Shown here: one piece after another, positions 15,301 to 23,211 of the stretch
How the letters are laid out: each line of letters begins with the position of its first letter
Numbering within the stretch: the first letter of the stretch is position 1
From: a virus
DNA length: 43,833 nucleotides
IMG/VR virus record: IMGVR_UViG_3300037258_000157
Span: 1-43,833 of that record
Strand: one strand, 5' to 3'
Notes under the pieces: generated by a model
What the model saw: only the letters and a program-made list of their open reading frames with translations
Database searches by the model: none
Told to the model about the DNA's origin: nothing
Made by a program: the position numbers and the translations under genes

Positions 15301-16219
15301 TCTGTCCGATACGTGTCGAGCCGAGAGTGTCTGTTGCACTGCGGGCTGCATCGCCAATGGCAGAGTCCGAAATAGCTTCACCGACGCCGAGTTCTTTCGA
15401 TGCCGGCAACACGTCGAGTAACGTGCTGACCGGATGGCGTGCAATATCCCCAAAGTCTCCCGACAGTACATCAGCAGCAGTATGCACGCCAGGGATCAGG
15501 TTGATGCCAGGGACACCAGAGAGTGCCTTCAGTTTCGCACCGATACCACCTGATGTTGCGAGGGCAGTCGACACATCACCAGGGATTTGACCGAAGTGTT
15601 CAGCCTCACCGATCAATGTTGCAGGTATCTCGGGGACGGATGAGACAATGTTGGATAGGTCATGGTACGCATTGACTGGCAGATCCCACCAGGAAGTTTT
15701 CGGTGATGGTGTAGCAGCCTGATGGGTGATCGCTGTTTGGAGTGCGCCAAGGGTCTGTGCTGTGGTGAGGGGGGCAGAACCACGCGAGACCCTACCGGCG
15801 TCGAGTTGGGCGAGCGCATTCAAGTACATCGGCTGGATGCCTGCAGCCTGCAGTTGTGGGAGCAGGGTACTGTATTTCTTTGCGTACTGTTTCAGTGCGG
15901 TCGGCGCGTTCGTGTCGAGCGGTTGCCCACCGATAGTCGCGAACGGGTTGACCGACGCAGCATTCGATGCCGGTGGCGCGCCGAGCGTGTTCGTGCCGTT
16001 CAACAGGGACGTGAGCTGTGTGGGGGTGACGGCAGGCTGTGGGAGCGTGCCGACGATCTGGTTCAGCGCAGTAGCAAGCGGCGTCGTCGGTGTGGTGGTC
16101 GGCGTGCTGAGCCCGGCGGCGAGGCCGGCCGGCGTCAGTGCAGAACCGTCCGCCGGTTGGAGCTGGATCGGCGCGACGGGCTGCGGCCCCGCAAACAGCG
16201 CCCCGAGGTTCGCCGCCAT
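12335..16219 (-). CDS. Giant internal virion (ejection) protein
   Basis: At 1294 residues this is the largest gene. The first 130 residues are low-complexity Thr/Pro/Ala/Gln; the rest is largely helical. Towards the C-terminus a stretch with PTTLFRNSVLGLSPRFLLNH, ARKVILSWDNQTPLER and LPFYGFTQQILRYAYHYP resembles the LPD38-type region found in very large phage internal proteins. T7 gp16 and P22 gp16 are functional comparisons: they are packed in the capsid and leave it with the DNA. No transglycosylase motif is visible. It follows two other putative ejection proteins, each starting about 10 bases after the previous stop, which supports a three-protein complex. Confidence 0.75.
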   Translation of the reverse strand: MAANLGALFAGPQPVAPIQLQPADGSALTPAGLAAGLSTPTTTPTTPLATALNQIVGTLPQPAVTPTQLTSLLNGTNTLGAPPASNAASVNPFATIGGQPLDTNAPTALKQYAKKYSTLLPQLQAAGIQPMYLNALAQLDAGRVSRGSAPLTTAQTLGALQTAITHQAATPSPKTSWWDLPVNAYHDLSNIVSSVPEIPATLIGEAEHFGQIPGDVSTALATSGGIGAKLKALSGVPGINLIPGVHTAADVLSGDFGDIARHPVSTLLDVLPASKELGVGEAISDSAIGDAARSATDTLGSTRIGQIAQQLWGSQSRQMSIMASGVAERVKESLNPAIASPDLLDNIAKDSVKWAQDWHAQIAPDRVRYLTDAAESGTWATDPTLTPPELAALHDYRDIAARYAQYGEDNNLLTQQQWLGGQEVFTPQQAKQLLNYRAVQARYEAFTPVANALRAAYAPLTSDARFAALTDTPDSIRSLVDNAKEYINSSAPATSKRALLQGLNYVYDTYGYQLPDGYKSLVNSGQFAQAHDLLDTNPIVRLDNPPPPDQLASSPWLTRASKYTDAGLARVRSLVGSREIALTPARWSPVVEDAIKSSVGQALTDRGFLLTDNPNYDLYNSYVQNGLYQYAIKDGLITSQELSGWMNDARQAVLDAKQQGLDPLFMHRIGLSQVQETNFPKPLRTIDENYIPNPTQVRARTLASAPYVHDLAVGLTHQGLEWLNLRNAKSFLQDFLRTTPADGETVAPFARTEADLRAQYNGSGTALRTLSQSPFVDHDAAVRSAIQREWVKYPVETLPQDVKQALGVQSSLDPNAPWLPKPVMNNLKLFINPPELPRAFDLPTTLFRNSVLGLSPRFLLNHLVGGFILTSAESSPLTVMKYLSDARDIVNAAHDGDFSNLPESFRSTFGSVGDPLIEWNISHGGKLADMTQAFRENPAVQAVSHGTTRILDSSYNLVSHITDMYRTINYLYGHDEALKDGLSETEAQAAGEQLARKVILSWDNQTPLERVALKSVLPFYGFTQQILRYAYHYPIDHPFRAAVVASVARTELNDLGTGLPQSLLGTFMLGHPDAQGNVKELALNTLNPFKDVANYMTLAGLLSGSNPIISTALEQLGVNLQGGGTNLYPNVSYDAQTGKLTASHPNPITNFLYNTIPQTQILTGLLSKGSELKALLSADPSAASRLVMSQAGLPVIYQTNNIIQQQYKDEVNRETAQSTALSNSLKSGNWRGALAYPQLAPVLGQVQQLQSDNALDYYNTGEQVRQIQQLILNTIQGGGTNNTGAGGVNVPTAA

Positions 16220-16228
16220 CGCACGGGC

Positions 16229-17611
16229 CTACTGGAGGGCCGCGAGCTGGGCGAGCAGGTCAGACTGACCCGAGGCCGAGGACGCGTTCGCGGAGAGCGT
16301 GGCCGGCGTTGTAGGAGACGTGAGCGACGAGAGTATCTGCGCGGGTGTCGGGGCCGTCGAGTTCGTCGCTGCCGTCGTCGCCGCCGACTTGGAAGTGGAC
16401 GACGAGGATGAAGACTTCGACGTGGAGGTGGTGGGCGACAAGTTCACACCCGCGAGTTGCAACGCCAACTGGTATGGCAGTTCTGCATTCTGCGCGTTCT
16501 GTTGCTGTTCGGTCGCGAGTGCATTCGACTGGTTCTGGCCGACGAGATAGTTCGCGTAGTCCCGTTGTGCTGGTGCGAGTTGGGCGGCGAGCTTCGACAG
16601 GTACGCATTCTGCGCGGCTTGCTGCTGCGCGTACTGAGCCTGTTGGGCTTTGAACGGCGACGATGCCTGGTACTGCTGGAATGCCGACAGGAACGACGAG
16701 ACGTTGTTCTGTAAGGTGCGCTGGGCGGTGTCCTGCTGGAGGGCCTGAGTGAACACTTGGCCGAGTTGCTGGGTGTAGGTCTGGTAGATTTGTGCTTGGG
16801 TTTTCGGGTCGATCTTACCATTCTGGTCGGCAGCCTGACCCATCTGGACGCGGAGTAACGCGTCGAGCTGCTGGGCTGCAGCCTGACCTGTCGGGCCAGT
16901 CGACGCGACAGTGTTGAATAGGCTGTTATAGTTGCGTTGGTCGAGAGATTCGGTGGTTTGTGCCTGTTGGGTTGGGGTCGGGCCACTATGGTGCAACCAT
17001 CCGAACAGACCCCCACCAACACCACCAAGTGCAGCACCGATCCCGGTACCGAGTACAGGGATCACCGATCCTGCAGCAGCACCGATACCAGCACCAACAG
17101 CAGCATCACCAAGAACGGACTTGGCAGAACCGGCCTTGTCTGCACTGCCGGGGATGAACGGCAGACGGTCGATCGCGAACTTGCCGAGACCGCCGAGCGC
17201 GAGAGGACCGCCTGTTGCAGAAAGCGATGCACCAGATAGGGACGGTACAAGACCCGACAGAAAACTGCCACCTTCACCAGCCGCACCGGCACCTGCAATA
17301 TCTGCCCCTATACCCCCGCCGATACCTACTCCACTTCCTCCAAGAATGCCGCCAGCTTCACCACCGGCAGCACTACCACCCAACGACGACAATGCACCGA
17401 GTGCATCATTGGCTGTCAGTTCACCTACGCCACCAACACCTGGCAGACCACCAGCCAGGTTGCTCGCACCTGTAGTCGGTGAACCAAGGAGGCCACTAAG
17501 CGCCTGGTTAGGCTCACCCATAACAGGCGAGTTGAAGAAATTGAACCCACCAGCGTACGGTGGCTGTGCTGCCGGTGCTTGGGGGATGATACCACCGAAA
17601 TTGAAGGTCAT
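16229..17611 (-). CDS. Glycine-zipper ejection protein
   Basis: The 460-residue protein has a Gly-rich N-terminus (about 40-125) and a strongly hydrophobic glycine-zipper stretch at about 166-205 (VGAGIGAAAGSVIPVLGTG and IGAALGGVGGGLFGWL), able to insert in a membrane as a channel. The second half is Gln/Ala-rich helix with coiled-coil character, and the end is a Ser/Thr linker. Podoviruses use such proteins to build a DNA conduit through the cell envelope. Its position between the adaptor and the 1294-residue protein fits. No homologue can be named from sequence alone. Confidence 0.65.
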   Translation of the reverse strand: MTFNFGGIIPQAPAAQPPYAGGFNFFNSPVMGEPNQALSGLLGSPTTGASNLAGGLPGVGGVGELTANDALGALSSLGGSAAGGEAGGILGGSGVGIGGGIGADIAGAGAAGEGGSFLSGLVPSLSGASLSATGGPLALGGLGKFAIDRLPFIPGSADKAGSAKSVLGDAAVGAGIGAAAGSVIPVLGTGIGAALGGVGGGLFGWLHHSGPTPTQQAQTTESLDQRNYNSLFNTVASTGPTGQAAAQQLDALLRVQMGQAADQNGKIDPKTQAQIYQTYTQQLGQVFTQALQQDTAQRTLQNNVSSFLSAFQQYQASSPFKAQQAQYAQQQAAQNAYLSKLAAQLAPAQRDYANYLVGQNQSNALATEQQQNAQNAELPYQLALQLAGVNLSPTTSTSKSSSSSSTSKSAATTAATNSTAPTPAQILSSLTSPTTPATLSANASSASGQSDLLAQLAALQ

Positions 17612-17621
17612 AACCCTCTAC

Positions 17622-18827
17622 CTACGTGAGCTTGCTGCCGCCGCCACCGACGCCGACCGTAGAACCAGGCTGATATTGTGGTGCGGTGAAGCCGGGGATT
17701 TGGATGCCGTACGCGGCGAACTGACCAAGCAACCATTGGGTCGCCATGTCCTGCCCGAACAGTTGGCTGATCTGCCCATAGCCCGTCAACAATTGGAATT
17801 GGAGTTGTTCTGGTGAGACCTGCTGTGATTCGAGACCGGACAGTTGCTGGGAGATGTCCTGCTGCTTCAGGAATGACGCGAGACCAGCGAGCGGGTTCGG
17901 TGTCGAGCCAGACAGACCTGACGCTTTACCCGTGAGTGTATCGATCTGGTTCTGCAGCGCGAGTTTCTGGAGTGCTTCCTGCAGACCGCCCTGAGTTTTC
18001 TGCAGGTCCAGTAAGTTCTTATGGTAGGTGTCGGACGCGTTCGTGGTCTGCGTCGAATACTGCTGGAGTTGTTTGACAAGGGCGGCAGATAGCTGATTGA
18101 GTCCGAGGCCCGTACCTTGCGCTGTCATCGCCCCACGTTGCGCCGCGTCACTGAGCAACTGGGCGCGTTGCTGAGCTGCACTAATCTTCGCCGCGCCCTG
18201 CTGTGCAGTGATGTTCGCGAGCGCCGACGCGTAATCATTCTTGTTGAGAGCCGTGAGCATCGGAATCTGCGCGAGTTGCTGGCGCGTATAGCCAGCGTCA
18301 AGATTATTCTGCTGGACGTGTAAGGCTGCGATCTGGTTCGCGAGCGCGGCAGCCTGGGCAGCAACACCGCTACCGGATGATGCGCCAGCATTCGCGGCAG
18401 TACCCGACGCGAGGAGCTGATTACCGAGCGCCTGTTCCTGTGCGGAGAGTTGCGAATTCTGCGCGTTAGCGATACCAGCAGCAAGATCACCGGTCTGGCT
18501 GATGACCGACGTGTAAGGGTTCGAGGACGCGACTGGCTGGCCGAACGCTGCCGCAACATCGGAAGGGATCGCACCGAGACCGCTAGAAATCACGCCCCAC
18601 AGACCGCCCGGATCACCTTGACCCGAACCAGACGGCGACGCGAGGTTTTGGGCTGCAGGTTGGGCAGTACCGGCAGCACTGCCGAACGGGTTCGCGATCG
18701 CGCCAGGAGAATTGACTGGAGTGGTAGGACCAGCACCCGGTGCTGTACCTTTCGAGAACGGTACAGCCTGCGTGGCCGAGGCGGATGGTGTGTAGCTGGT
18801 TGAAGGGAGAAGGTTATTGATCGACAT
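17622..18827 (-). CDS. Putative ejection protein, Ala/Gln-rich
   Basis: A 401-residue protein read from ATG 18827, which lies 8 bases after the adaptor stop; a start at 18860 would overlap the adaptor. The first 80 residues are Pro/Ser/Thr/Gly-rich, followed by long Ala/Gln-rich helices (about 110-310) and a Gly-rich C-terminus ending GVGGGGSKLT. The composition and place, first of three consecutive large Ala/Gln proteins after the head-tail adaptor, suggest an internal virion protein. No catalytic motif is seen. Confidence 0.65.
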   Translation of the reverse strand: MSINNLLPSTSYTPSASATQAVPFSKGTAPGAGPTTPVNSPGAIANPFGSAAGTAQPAAQNLASPSGSGQGDPGGLWGVISSGLGAIPSDVAAAFGQPVASSNPYTSVISQTGDLAAGIANAQNSQLSAQEQALGNQLLASGTAANAGASSGSGVAAQAAALANQIAALHVQQNNLDAGYTRQQLAQIPMLTALNKNDYASALANITAQQGAAKISAAQQRAQLLSDAAQRGAMTAQGTGLGLNQLSAALVKQLQQYSTQTTNASDTYHKNLLDLQKTQGGLQEALQKLALQNQIDTLTGKASGLSGSTPNPLAGLASFLKQQDISQQLSGLESQQVSPEQLQFQLLTGYGQISQLFGQDMATQWLLGQFAAYGIQIPGFTAPQYQPGSTVGVGGGGSKLT

Positions 18828-18835
18828 TGTTGAGC

Positions 18836-19537
18836 CTAGTAATCCGGGTTCGCCAACCAACCGGGAATGAACCCACCAGTCGGTGTCGTGATAAGACCTG
18901 TCGCGTCATCGGGCCGGGTCGTAATATTGATGAGCTGCGTCAGACGGTTCTGGAACTCGGTCTGTGCGTCCGTCCAGTTCTGTTGCTTGTCGTTGCGCAT
19001 CGCGCGGTATTCCGCGTAGTCGACGATGCAGTCCTCCCAGCCATCAGGACACTCGACGACATCAGTGTCACCGGTACCGTCCGTCGCGACAGGTGTCGGG
19101 TTGCGGTAGTAGTAGAGGGTGAGGGTCGCGTTCGACTGCGGGATAGGGTACAGCACGACAGAGATATTCGGGAAGTACCCCCATGCAGTCCAGTACGCGG
19201 TCCTGCCGGATGAGATTTTCTGGTATGCACCCCACACGTTATCCATCGTGTTGTAGTCACGGTATTCGAGCGGGTACAACAGGTCGCTGCCTGTTTCCTC
19301 ATACTCGACACGATGGATGCGTAGAGGTTGCGGGGAGAGGGTGCTGAGCGAATAGTCGCGTACGCCGGCCGTGACGCTGACAGTGCCCGTGTCGGAGAGG
19401 CATTCGGCCTGGCGCGCGACCTCACGTGCACCCTCGTTGATCCAGTCCCCGAGCTGTACGTCAGTCCAGTGCGCCGGGGAGGGCTCGTTGAGGCGGCTGC
19501 GGAGACGGGTTCTGAGTACCGCCAGCGTCGCCGTCAT
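18836..19537 (-). CDS. Head-tail adaptor (podovirus-type connector)
   Basis: The 233-residue protein starts LRTRLRSRLNEPSPAHWTD followed by LGDWINEGAREVARQAE, a helical signature typical of the podovirus adaptor that docks under the portal (T7 gp11 and P22 gp4 are functional equivalents). The middle is beta-rich with many Tyr, and a helix follows (DYAEYRAMRNDKQQNW). It comes right before the ejection proteins and after the putative nozzle. TACACT lies exactly 6 bases before its ATG and no ribosome binding site is visible, so a leaderless message is possible. Confidence 0.75.
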   Translation of the reverse strand: MTATLAVLRTRLRSRLNEPSPAHWTDVQLGDWINEGAREVARQAECLSDTGTVSVTAGVRDYSLSTLSPQPLRIHRVEYEETGSDLLYPLEYRDYNTMDNVWGAYQKISSGRTAYWTAWGYFPNISVVLYPIPQSNATLTLYYYRNPTPVATDGTGDTDVVECPDGWEDCIVDYAEYRAMRNDKQQNWTDAQTEFQNRLTQLINITTRPDDATGLITTPTGGFIPGWLANPDY

Positions 19538-19543
19538 GGTGGG

Positions 19544-19549
19544 AGTGTA
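19544..19549 (-). promoter_or_regulatory. Possible leaderless promoter for the adaptor gene
   Basis: On the minus strand TACACT stands 6 bases before the ATG of the adaptor gene, the right distance for a transcript starting on the start codon. The portal gene has the same hexamer at the same distance. No -35 box is visible, as is usual for such promoters in actinobacteria. Confidence 0.35.
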
Positions 19550-19659
19550 CCTGGGGCTTGCGGGCTGGCGGAAGGGCGAGTACGGTCAGGGGTGCTCACC
19601 CCACGTCCGCCCCCCACACGAGCACCCGCCCGCTCGAGGACGTGGCACGGGCACCCAGT

Positions 19660-19694
19660 CGACGCCCCGAGGTTCGTGTGCCTACGGGGCGTCG
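19660..19694 (-). terminator. Terminator hairpin after the zinc-finger gene
   Basis: CGACGCCCCG (19660-19669) and CGGGGCGTCG (19685-19694) form a 10-pair GC stem with a 15-base loop that contains the stop codon of the zinc-finger gene. It lies 120 bases before the adaptor gene on the minus strand and may separate the adaptor-ejection group from the genes before it. No T-run is present. Confidence 0.6.
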
Positions 19695-19942
19695 GCGCGT
19701 GTGGGGTGTTTCGGTCGAGCCATGAGCCGCGCAGCCACCGAAGCTTTCGCACCATGCTCGGTGGAATGGTGCCACTGCATGAAGTGCTGGACGAGAGCAG
19801 CCGGCGTGAACTTCCGCGTCGTACATGGTTGTAGCGGACAGCGGATCAGTTCTCGTTCGGCGTAGATGTGCTGGGTAGAAGCTTCGCGGCTAGAGAAGTA
19901 GCCGCCCGAGTGGAAAAGAACGACGTTGTGGCTGCGGCGCAT
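19682..19942 (-). CDS. Small C2H2-like zinc-finger protein, start uncertain
   Basis: The C-terminal 54 residues hold a C-x4-C-x12-H-x5-H pattern (CPLQPCTTRKFTPAALVQHF and HH), which looks like a single C2H2 zinc finger followed by a basic tail. The stop lies in the loop of a terminator hairpin, as expected for a real gene end. The start is unclear: the only ATG (19942) makes an 86-residue protein overlapping the membrane-protein gene by 97 bases, while a CTG at 19849 overlaps that gene's stop by 4 bases (CTGA) and would give a 55-residue protein. Function unknown; DNA or RNA binding is possible. Confidence 0.5.
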   Translation of the reverse strand: MRRSHNVVLFHSGGYFSSREASTQHIYAERELIRCPLQPCTTRKFTPAALVQHFMQWHHSTEHGAKASVAARLMARPKHPTRADAP

Positions 19943-20145
19943 AATGTGATGATCCCGTCGCCGTTGCGTAGGAAAGCCCACGCGATAAGTGTGGTCAGTG
20001 CATACTTGACCAGATCACCGGTCGCGTCAAGTACCCCGGCGAGAGTAGCACGACCACGGGACTCGGCGACGACAAGGAACGTGCCGAGGAAATCCTGCAC
20101 AGCCATACCAACACAGGCCAACAGGATCGGCAGCCAGGTGGTCAC
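19846..20145 (-). CDS. Small membrane protein with two or three membrane segments
   Basis: The 99-residue reading from GTG 20145 gives hydrophobic segments at about 5-27 (WLPILLACVGMAVQDFLGTF), 46-60 (VKYALTTLIAWAFL) and a weaker one after them, then a Ser/Thr-rich end. In-frame codons further upstream run through the hairpin region at 20160-20290, so the short version is preferred. It could be a holin or a membrane component of DNA delivery; the location between the nozzle group and the adaptor leaves both open. Confidence 0.6.
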   Translation of the reverse strand: MTTWLPILLACVGMAVQDFLGTFLVVAESRGRATLAGVLDATGDLVKYALTTLIAWAFLRNGDGIITLCAAATTSFFSTRAATSLAAKLLPSTSTPNEN

Positions 20146-20214
20146 AATGCGAACGGCCCCACCACAAGGATGGGGCCGAACAACCCGTCTACTAGTGCTG
20201 CTTCCACGGACACA

Positions 20215-20287
20215 GAAAGTGGGTTGACTCTCCGTGGACGGCTCTGATGTGGGAGCCCTCTCCACACCAGTCTCACAATCCACTTTC
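20215..20287 (-). ncRNA. Long imperfect hairpin, possible structured RNA
   Basis: Within the 191-base gap 20146-20336 the plus-strand arms GAAAGTGGGTTG (20215-20226) and CAATCCACTTTC (20276-20287) pair at 11 of 12 positions. Inside them ACT/AGT, GTGGA (20234-20238)/TCCAC (20261-20265) and GGCTC (20240-20244)/GAGCC (20253-20257) continue the helix to an 8-base loop. The whole 73-base unit is one rod with internal loops. It could be a processing site, a leader element or a terminator. The rest of the gap shows only a CGGCCCC/GGGGCCG stem next to the following gene. Confidence 0.5.
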
Positions 20288-20336
20288 GCAGATGAGGGCG
20301 TGACGCTGAGGAACAACCTAGCACGGCTGTCAACCC

Positions 20337-20852
20337 CTACAATGGCCGGTAGAAGCCTTGTAGGACGAGCTGGTCGCCAGTACCCCACCCAGTGCCAGAG
20401 CCCATGATGTTGCCGGCACCGTCACAGATACTGCCGATACCACCACCGTTGATCGGGCCACTGATTGCAGTGTTGGTCGAGTTGACATGCGCGTATCCCG
20501 CAATGCACTGGTAGTACGCGGTGTCGGCAGCATATGGGAGCGTGAAGTTCCATGCACCAGTACCAAGCGTTGTTGTACTACCGATCACCAAGTCAAGGTT
20601 CAAGAACACCACGTCACCGAACGACCTGCACGCGACCGTGAGTGTTCCGTTGTTCAGGACAGGTGCACTGGACGCGGAACCCCACACGCATACACCTGGG
20701 GCCGACGCGTTCGCGGGGAGTGTCGGGTCCGTGCGAACAGGCTGATGTGGGAGTAGGAGCAGGTCAGCCCACTGGTATACCTCATCGACCGCCGGGTCTG
20801 TGGAAGGCACACGACGAATACGTTGCCGGTCAGCGAATGGTGCGACGGCCAC
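20337..20852 (-). CDS. Hypothetical virion protein
   Basis: The 171-residue protein is Gly/Asn/Thr-rich after residue 45, with alternating hydrophobic strands (LTVACRSFGDVVFLNLDLVI) and a C-terminal GTGWGTGDQLVLQGFYRPL, which suggests an all-beta domain. Its GTG overlaps the stop of the putative nozzle gene by one base (TAGTG), so it is coupled to it. It may be a tail tip or fibre-attachment protein; no family recognised. Confidence 0.7.
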   Translation of the reverse strand: MAVAPFADRQRIRRVPSTDPAVDEVYQWADLLLLPHQPVRTDPTLPANASAPGVCVWGSASSAPVLNNGTLTVACRSFGDVVFLNLDLVIGSTTTLGTGAWNFTLPYAADTAYYQCIAGYAHVNSTNTAISGPINGGGIGSICDGAGNIMGSGTGWGTGDQLVLQGFYRPL

Positions 20853-22717
20853 TACAGGATACCTTGCGGAACATAGCCGACCGAGACTGCAAGGACACGT
20901 GGCGCGTCATCGGAGTTCGTGGAGGTCGACGTGATCTGGACCTGTACCCATGACGCGAACAGGCCGGCATTCAGACGGACGACCTGCATACCGGACGCGG
21001 CCAAGGTGACGGTCTGCGTCACACCTTCACCACCGTAACCTTTCAACGTGAACGCAACAGTGTCGCCTTCTAACCCGACGATCGTGGCGAGTATTTCACG
21101 GCATTCGATATAGCGGTTACGGGACTTGGCGAGAGGCTGGGATTCGTAATAGTAGGAGTGTTGGCCTTGTTCGAGGTCGAATGCGAGGCCAGCAGACGTA
21201 TTCGTGTCGTCAATGTAGGCCCTAAACCCCCATACCTTGCTGGGGCGTGAGGACGAGTACCAGTGCGTGATGTGGACCTGTTCGCCGTTCGGGTCCTCGA
21301 TCTGCCACCACGCGTCCGAACGGAAATCACATACCCACCCGTTCGGGGTGAACAACCACGGATGCGTGTACGCGAACCGCCCGACAGGACCATATATACC
21401 ATAGAACGATCCCGTGCCAGTAGAGCCGTTCGCTGTATAGCATTCGATACCGAACACTGCACCAGGCCAGTTCCGGTCATAGAGCCAGAACAACGGGTCG
21501 AGGTTCTCGCTGATGGATTCCGAATTGTCGAGACCTGCCCACAAGAATGCACCGGCAGCAGTCCCGTACGCGACACCAGGGTAACGGAAGTTATGTCCAG
21601 GGACACTGACCGCTATATTCGGCAGTCCACCAGTAGAACGGATACCAGGCAAACGGAGGACGGTCGGGTTGTCCAATGCACCGGAGATTTCTACAGCACC
21701 CCCAGCGTTCTTGATGATGATGAGCTGGTTCGCCGACACGGAACACCACGTGCCTATGCCTGATGGGTCCTCTTCGACGATGATCTGCGGGCCGAAGAAA
21801 TCTGGCTGGGTAAGGTCGAACTTCCCGTATGCCGCCAACCAGAGCTGTTCAGGATGATAGTAGATACCAGCCGACGTAAACTGATTGTCGCTTGGTGCCC
21901 CATCACTCGACACGACGATCACACGGCCCTGGTGGAGGATGATGAATACACCAGCAACAAAATTAGATGTGTCAGTGAACAGGTTATTGACGTAGGGGAG
22001 ATGGCCTACGGAAGGCGAGCCAGGGTTCGGGAGGGCGAAGAACTGACAACCCTGGATATGTCCACCTACACCCGTAGGGGTAGAGGCAATCGCGAGAACA
22101 GTAGGCCGATGGCCGTGACTATTAGCTGCCGTACTAATGCCAAGGTTGCCAGCACCAACAATCAGGTTCCTTGCACTATCAAGATCCCAGAGATATTCGA
22201 CCTGTGTGTAGGCCGATCCTACGCCCGCGAATGTGTAGGTGAGGGAGACGCCGAACTCATAGATTGTACCACCACTCGTGCCGGCAGGGTTATGTAGGAA
22301 GGCGTAAATGCCGACAGGTACATCGGTTGCCGGAAGGTTATTGTCACCGGAGATCGGACCGTGAACAAGCGCATCAACCAGGAAGCACCGGCCGTAGCCG
22401 CGCGCGATGTCGTTCGTTGCGGGGAGATAGCCTGGACGGCCAGCATTCCCAGTGATAGCGGTAGGGGTCAATGTCCACGTGTCGCCGACCTCGGTGCTCG
22501 GCCGAGGGAGTGGTGCGAGACCACCACTGGGAGGACAGAAACACCCGTACGTGTTATCGGTCGCTGCACCATCAGGGGCACTACGGAGAGCACCGTACAT
22601 GTCCGAATAGATGCCAGGCGAGAAGTCCAGGTCCATGTAGGACAGACCTGGGGTATTGCCTGTCGGGACACCAGGGGCAGACGGCGGAGGACCACTAAGA
22701 GGACTGGTCTGTACCAC
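20852..22717 (-). CDS. Putative tail nozzle protein, beta-rich
   Basis: The 621-residue protein has repeated aromatic- and Gly-rich strands and few helices, consistent with a beta-propeller. The N-terminal part includes LSYMDLDFSPGIYSD and TYGCFCPPSGGLAPLPR, a start I recall from uncharacterised podovirus tail proteins. T7 gp12 and P22 gp10 nozzles have comparable size and fold, and the gene lies just before the adaptor group as in many podoviruses. A receptor-binding protein is the main alternative. GTG 22717 overlaps the previous stop (TAGTG) and its stop overlaps the next start in the same way. Confidence 0.5.
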   Translation of the reverse strand: MVQTSPLSGPPPSAPGVPTGNTPGLSYMDLDFSPGIYSDMYGALRSAPDGAATDNTYGCFCPPSGGLAPLPRPSTEVGDTWTLTPTAITGNAGRPGYLPATNDIARGYGRCFLVDALVHGPISGDNNLPATDVPVGIYAFLHNPAGTSGGTIYEFGVSLTYTFAGVGSAYTQVEYLWDLDSARNLIVGAGNLGISTAANSHGHRPTVLAIASTPTGVGGHIQGCQFFALPNPGSPSVGHLPYVNNLFTDTSNFVAGVFIILHQGRVIVVSSDGAPSDNQFTSAGIYYHPEQLWLAAYGKFDLTQPDFFGPQIIVEEDPSGIGTWCSVSANQLIIIKNAGGAVEISGALDNPTVLRLPGIRSTGGLPNIAVSVPGHNFRYPGVAYGTAAGAFLWAGLDNSESISENLDPLFWLYDRNWPGAVFGIECYTANGSTGTGSFYGIYGPVGRFAYTHPWLFTPNGWVCDFRSDAWWQIEDPNGEQVHITHWYSSSRPSKVWGFRAYIDDTNTSAGLAFDLEQGQHSYYYESQPLAKSRNRYIECREILATIVGLEGDTVAFTLKGYGGEGVTQTVTLAASGMQVVRLNAGLFASWVQVQITSTSTNSDDAPRVLAVSVGYVPQGIL

Positions 22718-23211
22718 TACGACTTCACCTCACCACGGAAACTTGTGCGACGCCGATCGTCGGGCGCCCAGCGGTGTAGCCGGTTCTGATCATCACCAGG
22801 GCCGTGCAGTGGCGCGAACGGCCGCTCAACGCATGGGCGGTGGTCGCCTTCGTCCACAATCGTGCGTATAAGACGGAAGTATTCGCCACGCTCGTGACGC
22901 TCGATATCGGCAATGCAATCGAGCAGCCACATCATCCACGAGTCTCGGTTCCATGTGGTAGGTGGCACCGGCCACGTGAACGCAGTGTGGCGGACTTCAT
23001 GTGGTGGGTAACTGTTCGTGTGTCGAATGATGCATTCAAGTGTCGTACCACCGGCAATCGCAATAGTGCGCGCATGATCATTCGGCGCGTAGTCACGGTC
23101 GTAAGTTTCGTGTAGAGACCATCGCCATGTGTCGTTGTAGTCTAGCTCAGCGACAAGCATCTCTAGGTCAGAGGGCCACGGCGCCCATTGTGTGATGCGA
23201 CGATCGGTCAT
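22717..23211 (-). CDS. Hypothetical protein, Trp/Asp/Arg-rich
   Basis: A 164-residue polar protein with many Trp (WAPWPSDLEML, NDTWRWSLHETYDRDY) and an Arg-rich C-terminus. The centre looks alpha/beta. No family recognised. ATG 23211 overlaps the previous stop (ATGA) and its own stop overlaps the nozzle gene start, so all three are probably co-translated; a chaperone or assembly role for the tail is a guess from position. Confidence 0.7.
   Translation of the reverse strand: MTDRRITQWAPWPSDLEMLVAELDYNDTWRWSLHETYDRDYAPNDHARTIAIAGGTTLECIIRHTNSYPPHEVRHTAFTWPVPPTTWNRDSWMMWLLDCIADIERHERGEYFRLIRTIVDEGDHRPCVERPFAPLHGPGDDQNRLHRWAPDDRRRTSFRGEVKS

Noticed and set aside
20215-20287. The long hairpin as a tRNA or known riboswitch
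   Set aside because: It is a single rod with internal loops, without the three-arm cloverleaf or any aptamer core that I recognise.
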